From contig MU130579.1 in the NCBI GenBank assembly GCA_015039465.1, forward strand, positions 49,237 to 113,236: a DNA stretch of 64,000 nucleotides. The letters are read 5' to 3'. Source of the DNA: Phlegmacium glaucopus. Taxonomy: Eukaryota; Basidiomycota; Agaricomycetes; Agaricales; Cortinariaceae. Made by a program: the position numbers and the translations under genes. The notes under the pieces are model-generated. The model saw nothing but the letters and a program-made list of their open reading frames with translations, was not told the origin of the DNA and did no database searches. Shown here piece by piece: positions 23,181 through 32,701 of this stretch (within the stretch, counting starts at the first letter, position 1; the number at the start of each line of letters is the position of its first letter).

Positions 23181-24618
23181 TAGTCTAAGAAATTGGACTA
23201 TAAACTTGTTATCAGAATCATAGTCTAGAAAAATTTGGACTTTAAACTTGAATCATAGTCTAGAACATTTGGACTTTAAAAGTGTATTGTTGTTTTATTC
23301 AAGAGTATACTGGTTATACTTTCAAGGAAACCCCAACTTGCACAAAAACAGAGTTTGTTGGTCATTAAAAGTTATTGGTTTCTGGATTTGTTGTAGACAA
23401 ATTCCTAAAAACGGTAATCCTTTGATTACCTTGCAAAAACAAATTCAATCACATCAGCGCCCATCAAACCATACTAAAATTTCAAAGTGCATTTATTCCC
23501 ACACAAATATCATGTGACCCTGCTAAATGAGGACGCGTCCCATCACGTCGTTTGATTATTGAGAATTCAATGGCGTCTTTGTCTCCATCCCACAACAAAA
23601 CACCCCAATATAAATATAAAACACCTTTAATACTAGAAACACCTCTTCAGGGCACAACATCCACGTTCTCTACTACCTGGCAATAAACATATACCCCAAC
23701 ACTACCCTATGGCACAGCAGCTGCTCACACCCCATCCAACTTCACTACACTCGTTCCATCGACCCCAGAAACCTTCCAATACAATTATTCAACGCCCCCA
23801 CAAAAAAAAAAAAGGACCAAAAAACACCCGACTGACAAAAACCCAGATACTCCCACCCCTAAAAGACCTTGAAAAGCTGCTGGCTCGCTATTATCGACAA
23901 TAACGGCACCTGCACTCAATATAAATCCACCAAGACAGCAATAACATCTTGTCCGTCAAGAGCATGGGTAATTCCTTCCAGCTGATAGTCATGGGGACCG
24001 AAAGGAAGTCTGTCAGTGAGAATTTTATGGCAGATCTGCCACCCCTGGAGGCTCTAGAACTTAAATGCTTCGTTAGAGTCGGTGGGAAGCATTGGACACG
24101 TCAGATTAGATGGGTAACACATCTACGATAACAGAAAAGAGGCATTAATTAAGAGACGCGTTGGATGTGGCAAACTATGTCACCAGTTGAAAGATGTGGC
24201 CACAAACCCGAATCAACGAGTTGGCGTTTGCAGGAGATAAGGCTCTCGTCATCATCATCAAGTGTTGTGCAAGGCACAAAGACACCCAAGATGGGTGCAC
24301 AATTACGACAAGTAGCGCCAGAAAGATCATGAAGAGATTGAGTACAGGAACTGGTTGATGAAAAGCTATCATGACCTGCAATAGAACTGTGAGACCCTGT
24401 AGTAGATGAATCACTAGAAGTGTTTGTGGTGAAATGATGATGGATGGGCCAAGGATGCCGATCTCCGCCAGCTGTGGCCTGGGCCAGGCCAAGCCAGGGC
24501 CGAGCCGGCTTTGGGGGCTTTGGGTTGGCCCAGGTTTTTGTGAGGCCGGAGCTGGCTGAAGCCAGGCCAAAGCCGCGGCTTTTGGGCCAAGCCAGGCCAG
24601 AACATCACTAGCTGTGAT

Positions 24619-25070
24619 GGGCGGGAGGGTCCAAGCAGCAAGAAAATCTGAGATGATTGATATAGGTCTATGACATATTGCGTCGAGTCACGGAAACGGT
24701 TTTGAAAAAGGTTGATGGAGAGGCCAAAGTTGAAGTGAGGAGGACTGCTGCAAAAAGGGAGTGGAGGGTGGGCAAAAAGAAAGAGAGAGCTGCTCTGATG
24801 TCGAGCAGTGAAGTCTAACGCAAGGTTGTTGTGGCGGTCACGTCACAACTTAGATCTTTGCGTAGACAAGATTCTATGTTCGCACTCCTTCCTCGTGTTC
24901 TCTTAGAATAAAACATATAATTTCGCAACTGTTAGTGTAAATGCACGTCACATGACTTAAGCACCTGCACCATCGGAAATTGATTTTCCGGCTTACCCTC
25001 ACAAAATAAGATAAAATACTAAAAGTATCCGTTTCGGACACTTGGACGTATTATACCACTACAGTACAAG
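24619..25070. other. No gene recognised
   Basis: About 450 bp between the right end of the hAT-like element and the 3' remains of the GH55 pseudogene. No open frame or motif of note. Confidence 0.4.
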
Positions 25071-25079
25071 GCGGCACCT

Positions 25080-27420
25080 ATAGACGTAAGGATCAATATG
25101 CAGTCCAAGAGTCAAGGCTACAAAGTAAGCACCGAAGATGAAGATGTTTTGAGAGTTCTTGCCACGCCGATGGACTACCGTTGTAGAGCGCGGGACTAGA
25201 GTTCAGGGTGAAAGGCGCTGGTGCAACAGGGGTTCGGCTGGTAGTATGGCTACAAGGACGACAAAAGTTCTTTATCTGAAGCCCCTTAAACGGTGGAGAG
25301 AGAAAAAGAGACTGACAGTTTCAGTTTGAATTAAGCCCATGTAGTTGTTAGCTGCGTTGACAATGTTGTACTGGCAAATGGTGTGACGTTCCGCTGCGTT
25401 CATGAGAAATGATGAGAGAAAAAACTCCATAAGCGAGTAAAATGGTTCGTACAAGCTGTAGGATCAAAAGTCAATGGCAGAAGGGTCTGAAGATTAACCA
25501 GCCAACGCTTAGTGGAGGTGACAACATAGACACCAGCATCGAAAAAAATGATTTTACATCCAGAATACTAGAATCAGATAGATAATTCTGGTTGCTGTGG
25601 AAGGAAGGGGTAAGAGAAAGAACAAACTTTGGGAAAAATGGCCTTAAGGGCAGCAGTGTCATCCGTGATGCCATCTCCCTTTCCCACCGTCATCTTTCAC
25701 GCTAACGAACTGACTGACTGAATAGCTTTCATATTGAGGATGCGTCCTGCCGACGATTCAACCGGCGCCATCGAGGATACTAGAGGGATATTACCCTGTG
25801 TAAATACCCCAGCGGAGCCAGTCCCTCGATATAGATTGCCGGTCCCAAGATGTGATCGTTGTAGTCCCACCGTTAAGAACTACAGCACCGCCTTCTACGC
25901 CTACAGCAACCGGCACGTTGTTCAATTTTATGTTGTTGAGCACAAGAGTTCCTGCCAAGAACCCAACGTTGGCTGCGGAAGTTCGAAGGAAGATCGGAGT
26001 GTTCGTAGCGACACCATCGATTATGGCTAAAGCCCCTGTGGTCTATGTAGATTCGGAGGAATGTCCATGTCAACAGGTCAGAGAAGAATGTGTGCATATC
26101 TGGTTTTCCACCGTTAGATTTCCTGTCGCAACGTCGAAGCCACCCTGATATACGGGTTATAAAATAGGAAAAGAGAGAAGGTGAATCAAATGTACCTGAC
26201 AGTTATTAAATGTGATTCCTTGATAGGTCCAGCCGGCGAGAGGCTAATTAACATCTCAATAGATGCGTGAACCTCTCCTCACCCCAATTCCACAAACTAA
26301 AGACACCAGGCGTTGTTGACAGTGATGTTCCTGACAGTAAACCTTAGGGAAATAACGTGTAAGCCAAATGATTCAATGTATGAGACATTAGGAACCATGC
26401 TCACTGTTGGTTTCCACCCCAAATACCGAATTTACCTGAAGTTTACGTCTATCATTAAATGAATGTTACCATTTATTTCAACGATCATACCTCCGTTAAA
26501 GACAAGATCGCCCATGAAACCGCCACTACGATTTAATCTTGTTAGTAAAAAAGAGTGGCTTTCTGCTCGCGGAGATTACCTTCTGCTTTCCATCCCAATA
26601 CCTACGCAAATAATATTATTACAAAAACGTTTCATGAAGAAAGAAGTGGAACCTTGATGAGCCGTGTTTGAGACGGTAGACATCTGAACGACGATGTTCA
26701 TAAGAGGTGTTGCTTGCGCCACTTGCCAATGAATGCCTGTTCCTTGAGAACGATCCGGAGCGACTCTGCAAAACGAAAGCTTGAGATTGAGCAGCGTAGG
26801 CAGAACAAAAATGACGAAGTTTCGCACCGAACGATAGCTACACGCAGTGCACACAAATCAGAAAGATTGAAACACCCCGGCGGAAGCGAAATGCGAAATC
26901 GTTACAAGTTGTTCTGGTTCGTCCAGTACTGGGCCCCTCCGCCTCCAGGAATATAAGGATCTGCATTTATAATAAATCAATACATGAGTATTTTATCTTG
27001 AGGAGCGTTAAAATATTACCAACCAATTACAGCGATACCATCGAAGAATGCTGGTCGGTGGTACTTTCGCATCTCCGATGAGCTGAGTATAGTAATAAGG
27101 TATAATCAGTGCGGAGACGAGGCAAGTTCTAGCAAGCGACACGTCACAACTTTAGCAAAGAGTATAGTATGTTTTAGATAGTCGTAAGAACGCACCTTTG
27201 AGGGAAGAATACAGTTGCCAGAGAGATACTAGCATATTGTATATTTTAGTTCAAACTCTTTAAACAAATGACGGAGGGTACCAACGTGCTTGAAGGACAC
27301 CCCCCGCCACAACTGTTTTGAGAGGGTGATCGCAGCACTAAAAAACGAGGATTAGTATACACATTTACTGACGAAGTAAGGATATAATGTTTACTTGATG
27401 GCAGATGTATCATCGTGCAT
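25080..27420 (-). pseudogene. GH55 exo-beta-1,3-glucanase pseudogene, 5' truncated
   Basis: Reading the minus strand from right to left recovers consecutive GH55 blocks: NSCGGGCPSSTLVPS (27,310), IPYYYTQLIGDAK (27,090), DPYIPGGGGAQYWTNQNNL (26,930), GTGIHWQVAQATPLMNIVVQ (26,710), GGFMGDLVFNGGM (26,510), YQGITFNNCQ (26,225), IIDGVATNTPIFLRTS and NNIKLNNVPVAV (25,900-26,030), then THPQYESYSVSQFVSVKD with GDGITDDTAA (25,660-25,740), CKIIFFDAGVYVVTST (25,540), and CQYNIVNAANNYMGLIQTET (25,310). These fit the two beta-helix domains of a secreted fungal glucan hydrolase. Breaks are clear: an in-frame TGA where Trp is expected in the SSILDGAG(W)IVGR stretch (about 25,765), frame slips near 25,790 and 27,050, and loss of the N-terminus where Q4 abuts near 27,420. 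Many introns remain visible. Confidence 0.8.
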
Positions 27421-27546
27421 TCCATCTCCAACCGCTCCAAAGTCCTGTTAAGGTATTTGAATAACAAGGATCGATAACAAGGCTTGCGCTTACATTGAAA
27501 TACATTCAAGCTATGTAAATGCATCAAAAGAGCTTCGAGGCGTTGA

Positions 27547-27909
27547 TCAGGCGGATAATCGCGCGACCCATTGTCTCCAAGAATGGGTAGCAAGAGGGCC
27601 GAGGATTGATGTATAGAGGACTCGTCGCTGCCATGAAATATAGGAAGTAACCAGTCCGAATCCTTTCTGCTTTCCGGTGCCTTTCGCATTCTCATGCATC
27701 GTTTCTCGATCATGATCCTGCCCCTCTTCCTCCCTATCTTCCTCCCTTCCCCGTTCCACCTCCTGCTCTCTATCTCTATCTCGTGTCTCTCTTTCCTTAA
27801 CACTTCCACCCAACGGTTTACAAGCATCGATATGTGGAACGGATATTGGAATATCGTCATCATCTGCCATATGAAGATTGAATGATGAGTTAGTACAGCG
27901 TTGAGGCAT
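27547..27909 (-). pseudogene. Q4: N-terminal Q fragment fused against GH55 remnant
   Basis: ATG at 27,907-27,909 starts MPQRCTNSSFNLHMADDDDI, followed by the charged ERETRDRDREQEVERGREED segment and FGLVTSYISWQR. Downstream the NPDEV block and C-terminus are missing, and the sequence passes into GH55 coding remnants by about 27,420. This is the clearest form of the Q start. It lacks most of the protein, so I treat it as truncated. Confidence 0.5.
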
Positions 27910-28024
27910 TTACAATAATAGACGTGTCATAGAAATATGGAAAGGAGGCAAAGCATCTAATATGATCTATGCATATTTATGGATTGTTTATGGACGTGTG
28001 GCATTGTTGGCGGGGCCTTATTTA

Positions 28025-28970
28025 ATAAGCAGGCATTGTGACACAATCAGATCGTCAGTCACTCCTTTACACAGCCTTTGACACACCTACATCCAACTAC
28101 TTGCAACACCCACCACCCGTCCACGTTCTAAATCTCATCTTATTGATCAAGACGCTAAAGCCACCTTCATCTTGCCACGGGTTCTTTTCTTTCTCTTTTG
28201 CAAGGTTCTGCCAGCTGAGTATATGCGTGGGTTTCGTTGAACCATGCGCTCATCTTGAAGTTTCCCTTGTCTTATGTTCAATTTCCGATTGGCAATGGAT
28301 AAGTGCATATAGTTGTCGATATCTCTCTGGTCTATAACTATTTCGATGGATCATGTATGTCTGGACCCAAAGACCCGTTGCGACAGACCGTCACAGACGA
28401 TCGTCGCGTATATGATCACTTCACTCAAATTGAGCGCTGTTTCCTTTCTTCTGATCATGTAGCATACTACTCAAATTTTCTACGATTAGGCATCAGTCGA
28501 GAACTACACTTAAGCTCTGCCATCCCAGAATTATGCGATTACAGATCACGACGATTGATATCACTTATCCACGACGACCCACACTCATACTGCTTTCAGT
28601 CGACCATGCTTAACTATTCATCCCACCTACGACGGTTCACCCATTAAGCCACGCTCGTGTAATTTATGTCCTTGGGCCCAGTTCGCACTCTATGCCGAGA
28701 TATTTTGAGAAATTGTTTTTCCCTTTCTCTTGCAGACTCGAGACTCGGACTTGGCCTCTCTATAGCTTGGGATCGCAGACTCTCTATTCCCCTCGGCTGG
28801 CACCCGACCTGAATTCATTCTTGGACTGGAGATTGTTCTATCATTTGTACTTTCAAGGCGGATCAATATACCCACAAGCTGTCCAGTTGGCGAGAATGGT
28901 CTAACATCGTAAGTATATAGCATCCAACTAGCAACAGAAGAAAACAAGAACTTGAAAGTTTCGCCGACGA
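28025..28970 (-). repeat. P-Q spacer copy, minus orientation
   Basis: Reverse-complement copy of the 4810-5775 spacer, lying between Q4 and P4. It contains ATTGGCAATGGATAAG, the GACCCGTTGCGACAG block and GATATTTTGAGAAATTG, which recur at 2970-3430 and 55,080-55,540. P4 - spacer - Q4 thus gives a complete unit on the minus strand. Confidence 0.7.
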
Positions 28971-29016
28971 GAGAGCGTAAATACACAACAGCATGTAAGT
29001 TTCCGACTTGAATTAC

Positions 29017-29718
29017 AAGGGTTTCATGAAAAGATAACCCAACAACCTATCGAATCATCCTTGTATCTTGTTAAAAACATATTGACATAAATTTTCTGCA
29101 GCAGGGGCGGTAGCAGCAGTGTTCCCCACCGGGGTACCAGTGCCAAGAAATCCTGGTATATCCACTTCTGACGGAAGATTCGAATAAGGATACGAGGCGC
29201 GCTGAAATGTCAAGGGTCGGGTTGACCGTGGAGTGGGAGGATATACATGTTCGACATCGTTGGATGAAGGCGTTGACTATGTTAATTGGTTTTGAGCACA
29301 TTACTCGTGTTTCCGAATGATCGCCTACCGTGCGACGCGCCGCTGGTGCTTCTGCTGGCCTGGTCTGCGGTGCTTTGTGGCACTGATGGGGTGTTGTGTC
29401 TGACCATACTTGTGAGTGTCATTTCGATAGGGCCATAAAAATATGCAGCTTACTTGAGGAACGCCTATATGGATCATCAGCAGAGGGAGCAAGTACTGTG
29501 GACTCTAAGTGTAATCATTTTATTTCAGTTATGTTCTAGAGGCACTACGAATGAGCTTGACCTTCAATACGCGGCGCTTCTCTGATAAACGTCCTGTTGG
29601 CATTTTCGATATCATTGAAGGACCTTGTATTCCTTGTGGTTTGACTAGAGTCTACATTATTAAAGTTGCCTTGAATTGTTATGTCGGTCCTAGTAGTAAA
29701 CAGAGAAAGATGTAACAT
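29017..29718 (-). pseudogene. P4: P family copy with a premature stop
   Basis: ATG at 29,716-29,718 opens MLHLSLFTTRTDITIQGNFN, then NVDSSQTTRNTRSFNDIENA, aligning with the P first exon although QGDFYVVD is here QGNFNNVD. The middle exon (about 29,310-29,500) and last exon (SSEVDIPGFLGTGTPVGNTA...CQYVFNKI) follow. In the last exon the conserved KGWFDRLLG reads QG-stop-FDRL, a TGA where the other copies have TGG. The first exon is more diverged than those of P2 and P3. Confidence 0.5.
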
Positions 29719-29739
29719 GTAGCGCGACCGGGAGGATGG

Positions 29740-30640
29740 TAATTGGAGAGGAGAATGTTTAAGTGGAAGATAAGGGGCGCCACTGGCTGTATGAACCTCT
29801 TTTCACCTTGGTTCTTAAAAACACCCTGATTCAGAAATGGATGAAAAAGGCGGCCTCGTTTGTTCGGGTTATCCCGATAATCCGAATAGACAGGCCGCTG
29901 ATCAAAAACAGGGCAGTCCAGGTTCTGTTGCCATATCTTTCATCCTTCAAGGTGGAGTTGCCTATTGAATTGGGCCCAAAGGTGCTTCAAGTTTGGGTGT
30001 ACACTGTAATGGGGGTTGGTTAAGTTGTCAATGTATCTGTTGGTTGTTTATCTTTGGATCGGTGTATAACGTGAGGAATGTCATGTCTGATGTCTTATCA
30101 CCCTTCATTGATGATGTCCTATTACCCCCCTCATTGGTGACCGATGATGTCCTGTCAACCCCTCATCGGCATTGCCTCTGCCATTTATCTCAATCTTCTC
30201 ACGTTCCACGACCGAATCGATAGTTGCCTCTTTCTGACGTTTCTGTCAAGACTCAAGCCGTGAGATTCACCAGCTTCAGCTGATTGAGACGAGATGACTC
30301 AATGCCCATTCAATTATTCGTCCGAAATATCTTGGGGTAGACAATATGGAAGACGGAAAACTGAGCGAAAGCGGCATCTGCAACTGTTATATCGCGCAGA
30401 AAAGTTCCCGACGTCCAGCATTGACAGACGAATAAATAAAATTAATTTACAACAAATACTCTGTTATAGTATTTAAGCTGGGCCGCGCAGCAGGGAGAAA
30501 AGGATTGAAAATAGACCTTGTGGGTACCTTGATCGACTTTTCATTAACTTTAAGTTGATCGATTGGTTATCAACGTTATTGTAGGCACCGGGAAATTAAC
30601 CCCAACCATAATGTCTTCAAAAAGGAGCCTTTCTTTTCTT
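29740..30640. other. No gene recognised
   Basis: An 86-codon frame at 29,763-30,023 and a 76-codon frame at 29,993-30,223 show no known motif. A short repeat GATGATGTCCTRTYAMCCCC occurs twice near 30,110-30,170. From about 30,640 the sequence matches the Q 3' flank seen at 740-950. Confidence 0.4.
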
Positions 30641-30943
30641 CTCCTAACATGCTTTTTGGGTGTATACCAATTCAATGGCCAGCACAGGTCATACGACTCG
30701 GAGACGGTGGGATTATATAGTATACATGAGACGCTTTAAGCCCATTGCATCAATGGATGGGGAAAGGATATCAAATAAAATAAACAATACATAGCTAGCT
30801 ATTAAAAAGGTAAAGAAAAAAGGGAAGAAAAAGAATGCTCAAAAACCTCCGATGCCCACGCCTCCCTAATACCTATACCTAAACTATCCTCATGGAAATC
30901 CATACGTTCCAATAACTTCCTCCGATCCTTGACTAGTACTGGT

Positions 30944-32518
30944 TTAACTCAAAGTTGGTGCGCTATTACTCGTAGTTGAAGAACCCAAGAACCTTCCTCC
31001 TAACACAAGTCCGAGTCCAAGACTAATTTGAGGATGGAGAGCACCAGCAGCAGTTGGTTGAGAGCCGGTACCGGGATTTGAGCTAGGACCTGAGCGGGGA
31101 ATTGGGATGAAACTGGGAGTTGGGATGGGATAGGACCCTGGTATATGCTGTGGAATGTCCGATCCAAAACTGCCAAATTTCGGCACTTATGTACGTGCCA
31201 TTTTTCGGCGGTTCCGTCCGCACTTCGGATCCGACCTACCTTTTAGACCCATTTCCGTCCGCAATACTGATCAGACATCTACAGGCTCGAGATCCGTCCT
31301 CATAGAGGATCGGACATAGAATTTAGGCCAAAATGTACGCATAAAACAGAAATGGACTAAAAAACGACTGTAATCAGAGTAGGTTCTCCTCGTCCTCGCT
31401 ATCACTCTCCAGAGCCTCTACAACAGTGTCTGTTGTGTCTCCCACTGTTCCCGAACAAACCCCTTTCTGGAGCACCTGATCACACAACACCACACAAAGA
31501 CGCCCTGGGATGAGTTGCACTATTCTAAATTCTAAATGGATGGTCATCAAGAGCGACAAAGGGCGCGCCCACCGAGAGGTCTGGTCCAGGGAGGTAGATC
31601 ATCAGGTGAGATGGGTGATAGAGAAATTTTTGAGGCTCCCGTCAACAGCCACAAACGTACGCAAATGGGATCGGACCTCGCTACCGACTGGCCATTTATG
31701 GACCCAAAATGGATCGGACCTCTGGCCAAATTTCTCGCTTTCCGTCCGCACATGGATCGGACATAGGCCGATTTTGGGACCCACTTCCGTCCGCATACGG
31801 ATCGGACATCTGACAGCATATACCAGGGTCCTGATGGGATTCGGGTGTTGTTGTTGTTGTTCGCTGGTGGTTCCTGTATGAAGGGTCGCTGCCACCGTCG
31901 TTTGTAGCACTGGCACTAGAAACCTCTCCGTCAGTAGGAACGAAATCCTCGTCTGGTAGTATCCCTTTCAATCCCATTCTCTTTCTCTTTCTCTCTATCC
32001 CCATCCCATCCAAGCATCTCGTAAACGTCTCCTTCATCCGTTTCAACCTCTCATATACCTCATCCGGATTCGTAAGCATGGATCCACGATGTAGAAAGTT
32101 AGGCTGGAGCTGATGGTGCAGTTGAAGTTGATAGCGATGGCGATTGTATTGTTGTTGTTTCTTGTACTGTCGATGACGCTGCGGCCATTTGCTCGGTGCC
32201 AGCCAATACCGATAAAACAGCCCCAATCGTAGACGGCAGACTCGGAGATAAATGATGACCTCCACCTTCCTATCAGGAGCCAATAGAGGTGAGAATGTTG
32301 GCCCTGCCACGCAACAGGGGAAGCAACCAATTCGAACCTTCCCCTTTCTGCTTTCCTGGGCCTCTCGTCTCTCGACCATGAATCCTTCTCTCTCCCCCGT
32401 TCTCTCTCGTTTCTCCCTTTCTTTAACCCTTCCAGTCAACGGTTTACGAGCATTCATATGCTGTAGGAATATTGAAACATCGTCATCATGAGTTGTACAG
32501 CCGCCAGCGTTGAGGCAT
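30944..32518 (-). pseudogene. Q5: Q gene interrupted by a MITE
   Basis: ATG at 32,516-32,518 has the Q start context. The minus strand then gives HIDARKPL-like, the KEREKRERTGEREG segment, LTNPDEVYERLKRMKETFTR, GLKGILPDEDF and NHQRTTTTTPES. At that point a 701-bp element (31,132-31,832) separates TTTTPES/HQ from PTPSFIPIP. The tail ISLGLGLVLGGRFLGSSTTS follows, with a stop at 30,944. The conserved RMDFYVDSLG terminus is frameshifted further left (30,840-30,930). In Q1 the two sides of the insertion point are contiguous, which fixes the pre-insertion state. Confidence 0.6.
31132..31832. mobile_element. MITE of hAT type with perfect 8-bp TSD, inside Q5
   Basis: TIRs begin AGGACCCTGGTATATGCTG at the left and end with the reverse complement at the right. 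GATGGGAT flanks both sides (31,124-31,131 and 31,833-31,840). The interior is rich in short motifs of the type GGATCGGACAT and CCGTCCGCA, repeated and inverted toward each end. No transposase is encoded. An 8-bp duplication points to hAT, but the TIR differs from the other two hAT-like elements here, so this is a separate family. Confidence 0.85.
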
Positions 32519-32701
32519 TTACAATAATAGATATGTCATAGAAATATGGAAAAATGGAAAGGAGACAAAGTTCATAGAATGAGAAGGAGGGCAAAGATGG
32601 ATGATAACAGCGTTCATCTATGCAGATTTATTGAAGGAAAACGGGGCAGGGTAGTATCAGTGTTCTCCAAGCCATGCAATACAACGTAAAAAAACAGAAA
32701 C

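Larger units (their letters stand above)
20284..24610. mobile_element. Large non-autonomous hAT-like element with perfect 8-bp TSD
   Basis: The ends are inverted repeats: left TAGTGATGTGCCGGG..., right ...GAACATCACTA, with GGCC/AAGCC-rich subterminal blocks in inverted orientation at 20,290-20,390 and 24,460-24,600. The 8-bp sequence GCTGTGAT directly flanks both ends (20,276-20,283 and 24,611-24,618). An 8-bp duplication with TAG-starting ends is the hAT signature. The 4,327-bp interior has no hAT transposase or BED zinc finger that I can see, so mobility would depend on a transposase in trans. A second GGCC-rich block near 21,795-21,850 suggests an internal duplication or nesting. Minisatellites sit at 22,374-22,700. 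Confidence 0.8.
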
